Below, piece by piece: positions 34,117 to 42,114 of a stretch of DNA of 64,000 nucleotides (its first letter is position 1; the number at the start of each line of letters is the position of its first letter). Under the pieces are notes generated by a model, which saw only the letters and a program-made list of their open reading frames with translations, searched no databases and was not told where the DNA came from. Origin of the DNA: Streptomyces canus 299MFChir4.1 (GTDB taxonomy: Bacteria; Actinomycetota; Actinomycetes; Streptomycetales; Streptomycetaceae); the NCBI RefSeq assembly GCF_000383615.1, contig NZ_KB911589.1:219445-283444 (forward strand), in the 5' to 3' direction. A program made the translations under genes and the position numbers.

Positions 34117-35130
34117 TCAGAAGTCCTCGTCCAGGTCGACCGTGCCCTCCACCGCCACCTGGTACGCGGACGGACGCCGCTCGAAGAAGTTGGTCAGCTC
34201 CTGGACGCCCTGCAGCTCCATGAAGGAGAACGGGTTCTCCGAGCCGTACACCGGCGCGAAGCCGAGGCGCGTCAGGCGCTGGTCGGCGACGCACTCCAGG
34301 TACTGGCGCATCGACTCGGTGTTCATGCCCGGTAGCCCGTCGCCGCACAGGTCGCGCGCGAACTGGAGCTCCGCCTCCACCGCCTCCGCCAGCATGTCGG
34401 TGACCTCCTGCTGGAGCCGGTCGTCGAACAGCTCCGGCTCCTCCTTGCGGACGGTGTCGACCACGTCGAAGGCGAAGGACATGTGCATGGTCTCGTCGCG
34501 GAACACCCAGTTGGTGCCGGTGGCGAGGCCGTGCAGCAGGCCCCGGCTGCGGAACCAGTAGACGTACGCGAAGGCACCGTAGAAGAACAGGCCCTCGATG
34601 CACGCGGCGAAGCAGATCAGGTTGAGCAGGAAGCGGCGGCGGTCGGCCCGGGACTCCAGGCGGTCCAGCTTCTCGACCTCGTTGATCCACCGGAAGCAGA
34701 ACTCGGCCTTCTCGCGGATGGAGGGGATGTTCTCGACGGCGTCGAAGGCCGCCGCCCGGTCCTCCGGATCGGGAAGGTAGGTGTCCAGGAGCGTCAGATA
34801 GAACTGGACGTGCACGGCCTCCTCGAAGAGCTGCCTGCTCAGGTACAGGCGCGCCTCGGGGGAGTTGATGTGCTTGTAGAGGGTCAGCACCAGGTTGTTC
34901 GCCACGATCGAGTCGCCCGTCGCGAAGAACGCGACCAGCCGGCCGATCAGGTGCTGCTCGGCGGGGCTGAGCTTCGCGAGGTCGGCGACGTCCGAGTGGA
35001 GGTCGACCTCCTCGACGGTCCAGGTGTTCTTGATGGCGTCCCGGTAGCGCTCGTAGAAGTCCGGATAGCGCATGGGCCGGAGGGTCAGCTCGAAGCCCGG
35101 GTCGAGAAGGTTCTTGGCTTCGCTGGTCAT
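34117..35130 (-). CDS. nrdB: Class I ribonucleotide reductase beta subunit NrdB
   Basis: A 337-residue radical-generating subunit of class Ia ribonucleotide reductase. The di-iron ligands are recognisable: Asp73, then Glu104 and His107 in FEEAVHVQFY, and the later Glu and His in FRDETMHMSF near 205-214. Tyr111 lies seven residues after Glu104, exactly as the radical tyrosine Y122 of E. coli NrdB. The C-terminus ends TVDLDEDF, the acidic tail that docks on NrdA. ATG 35130 shares a base with the nrdA stop (TAATG), so both subunits are translationally coupled. Expression should follow the riboswitch and NrdR box upstream of nrdA. Confidence 0.94.
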   Translation of the reverse strand: MTSEAKNLLDPGFELTLRPMRYPDFYERYRDAIKNTWTVEEVDLHSDVADLAKLSPAEQHLIGRLVAFFATGDSIVANNLVLTLYKHINSPEARLYLSRQLFEEAVHVQFYLTLLDTYLPDPEDRAAAFDAVENIPSIREKAEFCFRWINEVEKLDRLESRADRRRFLLNLICFAACIEGLFFYGAFAYVYWFRSRGLLHGLATGTNWVFRDETMHMSFAFDVVDTVRKEEPELFDDRLQQEVTDMLAEAVEAELQFARDLCGDGLPGMNTESMRQYLECVADQRLTRLGFAPVYGSENPFSFMELQGVQELTNFFERRPSAYQVAVEGTVDLDEDF

Positions 35131-37502
35131 TACTGGCAGGCCTCGCAGGACTCGGGGTTTTCCAGGGAGCAGGCGACGGCGTCTTCCGGGGCCGCCTGCT
35201 GGACGGGGACGGTGGCCTGAGCCGCGCGGGCGATACGGGTCGCCGGGCGCGAGCGCAGGTAGTACGTCGTCTTCAGCCCGGACTTCCAGGCGTACGCGTA
35301 CATCGAGGAGAGCTTGCCGATCGTCGGCGTCTCCAGGAAGAGGTTCAGGGACTGGGACTGGTCGAGGAACGGGGTCCGCGCCGCCGCCATGTCGATCAGA
35401 CCGCGCTGCGGGATCTCCCACGCCGTGCGGTACAACGCCCGTACGTCCTCCGGGATCCACGCGAAGCCCTGCACCGAGCCGTTCGCGTCCCGCAGCGCCT
35501 CCCGGGTGCGGGCGTCCCAGACGCCGAGCCTCTTCAACTCGGCCACCAGGTACGAGTTGACCTGGAGGAACTCGCCCGACAGCGTCTCGCGCTTGAACAG
35601 GTTGGAGACCTGCGGCTCGATGCACTCGTACACGCCGGCGATCGAGGCGATGGTGGCGGTGGGCGCGATGGCCAGCAGGAGGCTGTTGCGCAGACCCGTG
35701 CCGGCCATGCGCTCGCGCAGTGCCGCCCAGCGCTCGGGCCAGGCGAGGTCGGTGGCGTAGTGGTCCGGGTGCAGCACACCCTGTGCCGTACGCGTCTTCT
35801 CCCAGGCCGGCAGCGGACCGCTGCGCTCGGCGAGGTCGGCGGAGGCCTCGTAGGCGGCGAGCATGATGCGCTCGGCGATCCGCGTGGACAGCGCCTTGGC
35901 CTCGGGGGAGTCGAAGGGCAGGCGCAGCTTGAAGAAGACGTCCTGGAGGCCCATCGCGCCGAGGCCGACGGGACGCCACTTGGCGTTGGACCGCCCGGCC
36001 TGCTCGGTCGGGTAGAAGTTGATGTCGACGACCCGGTCGAGGAAGGTCACGGCGGTGCGCACGGTGGCGTCCAGCCGCTCCCAGTCGATGTCGCCGCTCG
36101 TCGTGTCGACGAACGCGCCGAGGTTCACGGACCCCAGGTTGCAGACCGCGGTCTCCCCGTCGTCCGTGACCTCCAGGATCTCCGTGCACAGGTTGGAGGA
36201 GTGCACGGTGTGGCCGGGCAGCGCCGTCTGGTTGGCCGTGCGGTTGGCGGCGTCCTTGAAGGTCATCCAGCCGTTGCCGGTCTGCGCGAGGGTGCGCATC
36301 ATGCGGCCGTAGAGGTCACGGGCCGGGATGGTCCTGCGCGCGAGCCCCTCCGCCTCGGCCTTGCGGTAGGCCGCGTCGAACTCCTCACCCCACAGGTCGA
36401 CCAGCTCGGGCACGTCCGCGGGCGAGAAGAGGGACCACTCGGCGTCCGCGTTCACCCGGCGCATGAACTCGTCCGGGATCCAGTGCGCGAGGTTCAGGTT
36501 GTGCGTACGGCGGGCGTCCTCACCGGTGTTGTCCCTGAGCTCCAGGAACTCCTCGATGTCGGAGTGCCAGGTCTCCAGGTAGACCGCGGCCGCGCCCTTG
36601 CGCCGGCCGCCCTGGTTCACGGCGGCGACCGAGGCGTCGAGGGTCTTCAGGAACGGGACGATGCCGTTGGAGTGCCCGTTGGTGCCGCGGATCAGCGAAC
36701 CGCGCGAGCGGATGCGGGAGTACGAGATGCCGATGCCGCCGGCGTGCTTCGAGAGGTTGGCGACCTGGTGGTAGCGGTCGTAGATGGAGTCGAGCTCGTC
36801 CTTCGGGGAGTCGAGGAGGTAGCAGGACGACATCTGGGGGTGCCGGGTGCCGGAGTTGAAGAGGGTGGGGGAGGAGGGGAGGTAGTCGAGGCGGCTCATG
36901 AGCCGGTAGAGCGCGGCGACTTCGTCCAGGGCGTGGACCGTGTCGTCCTCGGCGAGGCCGGACGCCACCCGGAGCATGAAGTGCTGGGGCGTCTCGATGA
37001 CCTTGCGGGTGATCGGGTGCCGCAGGAGGTAGCGGCTGTACAGGGTGCGCAGCCCGAAGTAGCCGAAGCGGTCGTCGGCCTCGGTGTCGACCAGTGCGTC
37101 GAGCCGCTCGGCGTGGACCCGCACGAACTCGGCGGTCCGGTCGGCGATGAGGCCCTCGCGGTGGCCGACGGCGACCGATGCGGTGAACGAGGTGACGCCC
37201 TGTGAGGCGGCCTCGGCGGCGATGGAGACGGTCAGCAGCCGGGCGGCCAGCCTGCTGTATGCGGGGTCCTCGGAGATGAGGCCGGCCGCCGCCTCGGTGG
37301 CCAGCTCGCGCAACTCCGCGATCATCTCGGCGGAGGCTCCCCGTGCGGACCGGCCGCGCAGCGCGGCGGCGGCGACCCGGCCGGGGTCGGCGTCGGGGAG
37401 GTCGGCGGTCAGCGCGGTCAGGGTCCGCAGCAACGCGGTGCCGGGACCGTCCTCGTCCACCGGGGTGGTCGCTGAAGCCGGGTCGGCTGGCGCGATGGTC
37501 AC
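35130..37502 (-). CDS. nrdA: Class I ribonucleotide reductase alpha subunit NrdA
   Basis: A 790-residue catalytic subunit reducing ribonucleoside diphosphates. The active-site elements are visible: MSSCYLL and AVCNLGS for the redox cysteine pair, SSNLCTEILE with the radical Cys plus Asn/Glu, the PTATIASIAGVYECIEP loop, and a C-terminal CEAC swivel motif (SCEACQ end). The N-terminus is short for class Ia: helices of the ATP cone can be matched but its usual VxKRDG strand is missing. The start is GTG 37502 behind GGGAGAG. A cobalamin riboswitch (37614-37774) and a candidate NrdR box precede it. Confidence 0.94.
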   Translation of the reverse strand: MTIAPADPASATTPVDEDGPGTALLRTLTALTADLPDADPGRVAAAALRGRSARGASAEMIAELRELATEAAAGLISEDPAYSRLAARLLTVSIAAEAASQGVTSFTASVAVGHREGLIADRTAEFVRVHAERLDALVDTEADDRFGYFGLRTLYSRYLLRHPITRKVIETPQHFMLRVASGLAEDDTVHALDEVAALYRLMSRLDYLPSSPTLFNSGTRHPQMSSCYLLDSPKDELDSIYDRYHQVANLSKHAGGIGISYSRIRSRGSLIRGTNGHSNGIVPFLKTLDASVAAVNQGGRRKGAAAVYLETWHSDIEEFLELRDNTGEDARRTHNLNLAHWIPDEFMRRVNADAEWSLFSPADVPELVDLWGEEFDAAYRKAEAEGLARRTIPARDLYGRMMRTLAQTGNGWMTFKDAANRTANQTALPGHTVHSSNLCTEILEVTDDGETAVCNLGSVNLGAFVDTTSGDIDWERLDATVRTAVTFLDRVVDINFYPTEQAGRSNAKWRPVGLGAMGLQDVFFKLRLPFDSPEAKALSTRIAERIMLAAYEASADLAERSGPLPAWEKTRTAQGVLHPDHYATDLAWPERWAALRERMAGTGLRNSLLLAIAPTATIASIAGVYECIEPQVSNLFKRETLSGEFLQVNSYLVAELKRLGVWDARTREALRDANGSVQGFAWIPEDVRALYRTAWEIPQRGLIDMAAARTPFLDQSQSLNLFLETPTIGKLSSMYAYAWKSGLKTTYYLRSRPATRIARAAQATVPVQQAAPEDAVACSLENPESCEACQ

Positions 37503-37613
37503 GTGGGGCTCTCCCTCGCTGGGCACGGGGGCCTTGCGGAGGGCAGGGGGCAGCACACGAGCGCGCACGGCGTCGCGTCCACCGGCCCATTCCACGAGGC
37601 CCGGACGTCATGA

Positions 37614-37774
37614 CACCCGGGCCGGTATGGCACGGGCACGCTGTCGACAGGTCCTCGGACTGACGCTCATATGCGCTCAAGCACGCATGAGTACACCGTT
37701 GCGGGACAGTTCCGGATTCGCACCGGATTCCCCTGCGGCGACAGCGAGCATGAGCATACATCTTGTGCCGGGTG
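37614..37774 (-). promoter_or_regulatory. Cobalamin (B12) riboswitch in the nrdA leader
   Basis: On the minus strand the leader contains the classic cobalamin core: GGAATCCGGTGCGAATCC followed by AACTGTCCCGCAACGGTG (37694-37733) and, downstream, a B12 box of the form AGTCCGAGGACCTG (37648-37662). CACCCGG at the 5' end pairs with CCGGGTG at 37614-37620 as P1. Streptomyces class Ia nrdABS is known to be repressed by adenosylcobalamin through such a riboswitch, so the B12-dependent class II enzyme is used when B12 is available. Confidence 0.92.
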
Positions 37775-37783
37775 GGAGAAGCA

Positions 37784-37799
37784 GGCCCATATGTTGTGT
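37784..37799. promoter_or_regulatory. Candidate NrdR box upstream of nrdA
   Basis: GGCCCATATGTTGTGT matches the 16-bp NrdR palindrome at 11 positions, with a complete right half. It lies about 10 bp upstream of the riboswitch, where the nrdA promoter should be; TTGACG at about 37814-37819 on the minus strand could be the -35 box. Confidence 0.45.
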
Positions 37800-37809
37800 C
37801 GCGGTGACT

Positions 37810-38307
37810 TCAGAGCGTCAACTTGTAGGTGAGGAGCGTGAAGTCGTCGCCGGGTATCGGCTTCCAGTCGCGCTCGGGGACGCGGACGAATCCGAGGCGT
37901 TCGTAGATGCGGTGGGCGCTGTGCATCGTGGGCTGGGTGCACAGGACGATGCCGGTGGCCGTGGCGGTCGCGCGGTCGACGCAGGCCTGGACGAGGGCTT
38001 GTCCCACGCCTCTGCCGCGGGCCGGGTGAGCCACCGCGAGCATGCGGATCTCCGCCTCTCCGGGGCGGGCGAGGTCGGCCAGGGGGCTGTCGGAGGGGAC
38101 GAGGGTGACTCCGCCGAGGATGTCGTCGTTCTCCGTGGCCACCAGGACGTCAGCGGCGGACGCCCGCTTGGCCACGTCCTTGAGTTCTTCGAGGTACCAG
38201 TCGCTGTCACCGAACAGGAGAAGCCCGTCCTGGAGGTAGGCCTGGGCGGAGATCTCGCCGAGGCGTTCGTGGTCGGCGGGCACCGCGGGGCGAATCAGGA
38301 ACTCCAT
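37810..38307 (-). CDS. GNAT-family N-acetyltransferase
   Basis: A 165-residue acetyltransferase of the GNAT superfamily. The acetyl-CoA binding motif appears as MLAVAHPARGRGVGQALVQACVDRA near residues 90-114 (R-G-x-G-V-G core) and the C-terminal motif as SAHRIYERLGFVRVPER near 130-146. The acceptor is unknown. Start ATG 38307; an upstream in-frame ATG at 38436 would overlap the permease gene. It ends just upstream of the nrdA control region, so read-through into nrdA is conceivable. Confidence 0.87.
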   Translation of the reverse strand: MEFLIRPAVPADHERLGEISAQAYLQDGLLLFGDSDWYLEELKDVAKRASAADVLVATENDDILGGVTLVPSDSPLADLARPGEAEIRMLAVAHPARGRGVGQALVQACVDRATATATGIVLCTQPTMHSAHRIYERLGFVRVPERDWKPIPGDDFTLLTYKLTL

Positions 38308-38380
38308 GCGGGTGAGTGTGCACGACGGGTACGACGACGGGCCGCCGGACGAGAACTCCGACGGCCCGTGCACACCGTGA

Positions 38381-39991
38381 CTAGTGGGTCGTACTCGCAG
38401 TGGCCGGCGGGAGTTCCACCTCGACGCCCGGGTCACCCGCGTCCGCCGTGTAGTCCTCGGGGCTGGTCTCGTCCACGCCGTCGGGGGCCTTCAGCGCCTT
38501 CAGCACAAAGGTCAGGACCACCGTGACGACGACGTTGAGCACGAACGCCGTCAGGCCGATGTAGCCGATCTCGCCGATGCCCGGGATCTCCTTCGCCGAG
38601 CCGCCGAAGTGCTTCTGGGTCGGAGAGGCGACGCCGTATGCGGCGACCGTGCCGTAGACCATGCCGACCGCCCAGCCGGCGAGCAGGGCCCAGCGGTGGA
38701 ACCAGCGGGTGAACAGGCCGCCGACCAGGGCCGGGAAGGTCTGCAGGATCCAGATGCCGCCCAGGAGTTGGAAGTTGATGGCCACCGTCTTGTCCATGGT
38801 GAGGACGAAGACCAGGGCACCGACCTTCACCAGGAGCGAGACCAGCTTGGAGACCTTGGTCTCCTGTGCTGGCGTCGCGTCCGGCTTGATGAAGTCCTTG
38901 TAGATGTTGCGGGTGAAGAGGTTCGCGGCCGCGATCGACATGATGGCCGCCGGGACCAGCGCGCCGATGCCGATCGCCGCGAAGGCCACGCCCGCGAACC
39001 AGTCGGGGAACATGTCCTCGAAGAGCTGCGGGATCGCCAACTGCGGGTTGGTGACCTTGACCCCGGCCGCGATCGCCATGAAGCCGAGCAGCGCGAGCAG
39101 GCCCAGCATCAGGGAGTACAGCGGCAGGATCGTGGTGTTGCGGCGGATCACCTCACGGCTGCGCGAGGAGAGCGTCGCCGTGATCGAGTGCGGGTACATG
39201 AAGAGGGCGAGCGCGGAGCCCAACGCCAGCGTGGCGTAGGTCCATTGGCCCGCCTCCAGCGGAACCAGTCCGCCCGCCTTGGCCGCCGTGTACTTCTCGC
39301 TCGCCGCGCCGAAGACGTCGTCGAAGCCGCCCAGCTTGATCGGGATGTAGATGATCGCCACCGCGATGACGATGTAGATCAACGTGTCCTTCACGAACGC
39401 GATCAGCGCGGGGGCGCGCAGGCCCGAGGAGTAGGTGTAGGCCGCGAGGACACCGAACGCGATCAGCAGCGGCAGGTCCTTGACGAACCAGTTGGTGTTC
39501 TCGCCGCCGCCGACACCCATGACGTCGAGAACCGCCTGGATGCCGACCAGTTGGAGCGCGATGTACGGCATGGTCGCGAGGATGCCGGTGACCGCCACCG
39601 CCAGCGACAGGCCCTTGGAGCCGAAGCGGCCGCGCACGAAGTCCGAGGTCGTCACGTACCCGTGCTTGTGGGAGACCGACCACAGGCGGGGCAGGAACGT
39701 GAAGATCAGCGGGTACACCAGGATGGTGTACGGCACCGCGAAGAAGCCGGCCGCGCCCGCCGCGTAGATCGCCGCGGGCACCGCGACGAAGGTGTACGCC
39801 GTGTAGAGGTCGCCGCCCAGCAGGAACCAGGTGACCCAGGTGCCGAACGACCGGCCGCCCAGGCCCCATTCGTCGAGGCTCTGCTCGTTCTCGGCCTTGC
39901 GCCAGCGCGCGGCCAGGAAGCCCATGACCGTGACGGCCAGGAAGAACAGGATGAAGACGGTGAGAGCCACGCCGTTGACGCCGTCGTTCAC
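38381..39991 (-). CDS. mctP: Sodium:solute symporter, monocarboxylate permease MctP-like
   Basis: A 536-residue sodium:solute symporter (SSS family) with about thirteen transmembrane helices. It resembles MctP, which takes up acetate, lactate, pyruvate and related acids: the N-terminus has WGLGGRSFGTWVTWFLLGGDLYTAYTF and the YVTTSDFVRGRFG segment follows helix 3. The C-terminal tail is acidic. ATG 39991 overlaps the stop of the upstream DUF3311 gene as ATGA (39988-39991), the usual partner arrangement for this permease class. Confidence 0.9.
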   Translation of the reverse strand: MNDGVNGVALTVFILFFLAVTVMGFLAARWRKAENEQSLDEWGLGGRSFGTWVTWFLLGGDLYTAYTFVAVPAAIYAAGAAGFFAVPYTILVYPLIFTFLPRLWSVSHKHGYVTTSDFVRGRFGSKGLSLAVAVTGILATMPYIALQLVGIQAVLDVMGVGGGENTNWFVKDLPLLIAFGVLAAYTYSSGLRAPALIAFVKDTLIYIVIAVAIIYIPIKLGGFDDVFGAASEKYTAAKAGGLVPLEAGQWTYATLALGSALALFMYPHSITATLSSRSREVIRRNTTILPLYSLMLGLLALLGFMAIAAGVKVTNPQLAIPQLFEDMFPDWFAGVAFAAIGIGALVPAAIMSIAAANLFTRNIYKDFIKPDATPAQETKVSKLVSLLVKVGALVFVLTMDKTVAINFQLLGGIWILQTFPALVGGLFTRWFHRWALLAGWAVGMVYGTVAAYGVASPTQKHFGGSAKEIPGIGEIGYIGLTAFVLNVVVTVVLTFVLKALKAPDGVDETSPEDYTADAGDPGVEVELPPATASTTH

Positions 39992-40239
39992 TTGGTACCT
40001 CCCCGACGGGCGCGCTGGTCACGCTGCCAGAGCTGGTAGGCGGTCATCGTCAGCGCGGTGGAGATCAGCACCCACAGCATCTGGTACCAGTAGAAGAACG
40101 GGATGCCGATGAACGTGGGGTCGACCTTGGCGTACGAGCCGACCCACAGCATCGCCACGAACGGGGCGAGCAGGCAGAGGGCGATGACCACCCGCATCGG
40201 TGTCACCGCCGGTGGTCTCACTTCAGGTGTGTCCGACAT
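39988..40239 (-). CDS. DUF3311 small membrane protein, permease partner
   Basis: An 83-residue protein with two transmembrane helices, around residues 15-33 and 49-68 (RVVIALCLLAPFVAMLWVGSY; FYWYQMLWVLISTALTMTAY). It belongs to DUF3311, which is regularly found directly before SSS-family permeases and is thought to be a small subunit. It starts at ATG 40239 and overlaps mctP by 4 bp. Confidence 0.88.
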   Translation of the reverse strand: MSDTPEVRPPAVTPMRVVIALCLLAPFVAMLWVGSYAKVDPTFIGIPFFYWYQMLWVLISTALTMTAYQLWQRDQRARRGGTK

Positions 40240-40290
40240 TCCGCGGCTCCGTCCCCTCGCTGATCACCTGTAACGCGCAGGCAATGTAGG

Positions 40291-40545
40291 TCACGGTGTC
40301 AGGTGAGCGGAAGACCTCGTCCGCATATCGGTATGTCGATTCTGTGAAGCACCGGCATCAGTACCGGCAGCAGCGTCAGCGGCAGCGGAATCCCTGGCGC
40401 GATCTCCTTCCTGACGGTCCGTCCTCATGTGCTCGAACGCCTTCCGCGTCGGCACCGGCGCCCGCGGGTGGTCTTTGCGCACATGGGCGACATAGCGGTT
40501 GTACGCCGACTCGCCGGTCAATTCGCGGACGTACCAGCGCAGACC
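40291..40545 (-). pseudogene. Truncated ybdD/yjiX (DUF466) remnant
   Basis: The minus strand encodes RWYVRELTGESAYNRYVAHV and then RKDHPRAPVPTRKAFEHMRTDRQ, which is the body of the small YbdD/YjiX protein normally encoded after cstA. Its N-terminus is missing, being replaced by the tail of the decayed cstA in another frame, and its usual end is replaced by about 25 residues of read-through to a stop at 40291. It overlaps the cstA remnant by 28 bp. It may be expressed from an internal start but lacks the family's first 20-odd residues. Confidence 0.7.
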
Positions 40546-40969
40546 CGCAGGGCGTCGGTGAGCACCACCACGATCAGCGGCGCGAGGACGGCCGTTGCGG
40601 AGGCGGTGATCCGGACCGTGCCGGGGAGATGGCCCATCTGCGCGGCCCGTACCGGGCCGACGAGCGGACCGGCGCCCGCGATCGCGGCGAAGTGGTGGCC
40701 GAGCAGGACGCGGCGGTCGGTGGGGTGGAAGTCGATGCCGTCGTCGAGCGTTCGGCCGGGGTGGCCCTGCTCGCGTCGACCTTCAGGACCTTGTGCGCGA
40801 TGAACTTCGGGTAGAAGCGGTAGCCGATCGCGTACGACCCGAGGGCGGCCGCGACCATCCAGGCGGCGGAGACGTCCTCGCCCGGGCGAGCGCGAGCACG
40901 GACCAGCCGGCGGCCGACCAGGGCGACGAGGGTCCAGATGACGACGGTTCGGACGTTCGCGGTACGCAC
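40518..40969 (-). pseudogene. Decayed carbon-starvation protein gene (cstA)
   Basis: GTG 40969 (GGGAGGACC upstream) opens a CstA-like N-terminus: VRTVVIWTLVALVG, then GSYAIGYRFYPKFIAHKVLKVD. Near 40748 one base is missing and the frame shifts; the next frame continues as LDDGIDFHPTDRRVLLGHHF and AQMGHLPGTV, all typical of CstA. After that a deletion of most of the protein joins directly to a C-terminal helix (AVLAPLIVVVLTDALRV) and a TGA at 40518. Intact CstA proteins have roughly 500-700 residues, so this is a frameshifted, internally deleted pseudogene. Confidence 0.8.
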
Positions 40970-41043
40970 GGGACGGTCCTCCCGTCCAGATGGAGTCGGG
41001 AGGACCGTAGAGCAGGAAGCGTGGTCGCGCTACAGGGCGTGCA

Positions 41044-41808
41044 TCAGTCGAGGGGCCGCTTGAGCCTGGCCACGAACTTGTACCGGTCGCCCCGGTAGAC
41101 CGACCGCACCCACTCCACCGGCTCGCCCGTCTTGTCGAACGAGTGCCGGGACAGCATCAGCATCGGCAGACCCACGTCGGTGCCGAGCAGGCCGGCCTCG
41201 CGTGGGGTGGCCAGCGAGGTCTCGATGGTCTCCTCGGCCTCGGCGAGGTGGACGTCGTAGACCTCGGCGAGCGCCGTGTAGAGGGACGTGTACTTGACGA
41301 GCGACCTGCGCAGGGCCGGGAAGCGCTTGGCGGAGAGGTGGGTCGTCTCGATGGCCATCGGCTCGGCGTTCGCCATGCGCAGGCGCTCGATGCGCAGCAC
41401 CCGGCCGCCGGCGGTGATGTCGAGGAGCTCGGCGAGCCGGTCGTCGGCGGTGATGTAGCCGATGTCGAGCAGCTGCGAGGTGGGTTCGAGGCCCTGGGCG
41501 CGCATGTCCTCCGTGTAGGAGGTGAGTTGCAGCGCCTGCGAGACCTTCGGCTTGGCGACGAAGGTGCCCTTGCCCTGGATGCGCTCCAGACGTCCCTCGA
41601 CCACCAGTTCCTGGAGGGCCTGGCGCACGGTGGTGCGGGAGGTGTCGAACTCGGCGGCGAGCGTGCGCTCGGGCGGTACCGGCGTGCCGGGCGACTGCGT
41701 CTCCGTCATGTCGAGCAGGTGCTTCTTCAGGCGGTAGTACTTGGGCACGCGCGCGGTACGGACGCCTGCCCCGCCCTCGGTCTCCGCACTGCTGACGTCG
41801 CTGCTCAT
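41044..41808 (-). CDS. dasR: GntR/HutC-family global regulator DasR
   Basis: A 254-residue repressor nearly identical to S. coelicolor DasR as I remember it and of the same length. The N-terminal winged helix-turn-helix is PPERTLAAEFDTSRTTVRQALQ near residues 44-65. The C-terminal UTRA domain (about residues 95-245) binds glucosamine-6-phosphate and related amino-sugar phosphates, which release DasR from dre operators. DasR controls chitin and N-acetylglucosamine uptake, development and antibiotic production. It is divergent from dasA; the shared 306-bp spacer holds several dre-like sites. Confidence 0.96.
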   Translation of the reverse strand: MSSDVSSAETEGGAGVRTARVPKYYRLKKHLLDMTETQSPGTPVPPERTLAAEFDTSRTTVRQALQELVVEGRLERIQGKGTFVAKPKVSQALQLTSYTEDMRAQGLEPTSQLLDIGYITADDRLAELLDITAGGRVLRIERLRMANAEPMAIETTHLSAKRFPALRRSLVKYTSLYTALAEVYDVHLAEAEETIETSLATPREAGLLGTDVGLPMLMLSRHSFDKTGEPVEWVRSVYRGDRYKFVARLKRPLD

Positions 41809-41874
41809 GGTCTGCCTTCCCGGCTCCGGATGCGGGTCACTTCGTGATCCCTTCTGTATACCGGCGCCGCCTCT

Positions 41875-41890
41875 TTTGGTCTAGTCCACA
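41875..41890. promoter_or_regulatory. dre-like DasR site near dasR
   Basis: TTTGGTCTAGTCCACA carries the GGTCTAG-TCC core of the DasR responsive element (consensus ACTGGTCTAGACCAGT). It is 67 bp upstream of dasR and is suited to autoregulation. Confidence 0.7.
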
Positions 41891-41896
41891 GAGGTA

Positions 41897-41912
41897 AGTG
41901 GTCTAGCGGACG
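41897..41912. promoter_or_regulatory. dre-like half site next to dasR
   Basis: AGTGGTCTAGCGGACG has an intact left half (TGGTCTAG) but a poor right half; it lies 22 bp from the previous site, about two helical turns. Confidence 0.5.
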
Positions 41913-42020
41913 ACAGTACTCCGCCGCCGCTGTTTTCGCTGACTTCTTTACTAATGGTTCCTGCATATGTAGGTCGCATAACGGCTGGTCAGGGCCGTTT
42001 CGAGCACTCTTGACAGGCTT

Positions 42021-42036
42021 CATGGTCTGGTCCAAG
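42021..42036. promoter_or_regulatory. dre-like DasR site upstream of dasA
   Basis: CATGGTCTGGTCCAAG has the TGGTCT...CCA pattern and lies 24 bp from the stronger site at 42045. Confidence 0.55.
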
Positions 42037-42044
42037 CTCCCCCT

Positions 42045-42060
42045 ACTGGTCTACACCATT
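42045..42060. promoter_or_regulatory. dre (DasR responsive element) of dasA
   Basis: ACTGGTCTACACCATT matches the 16-bp dre consensus at all but a few positions and lies 55 bp upstream of the dasA start, as in S. coelicolor. Confidence 0.8.
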
Positions 42061-42114
42061 GGTCCAGGTCCCGGCCTGTGGGCGGGAGGTGTGGGCATCC
42101 CTGAGGAGGGTGGC

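Noticed and set aside
35130..37502. Intein or insertion in nrdA
   Set aside because: The catalytic domain runs uninterrupted with all motifs in normal spacing.
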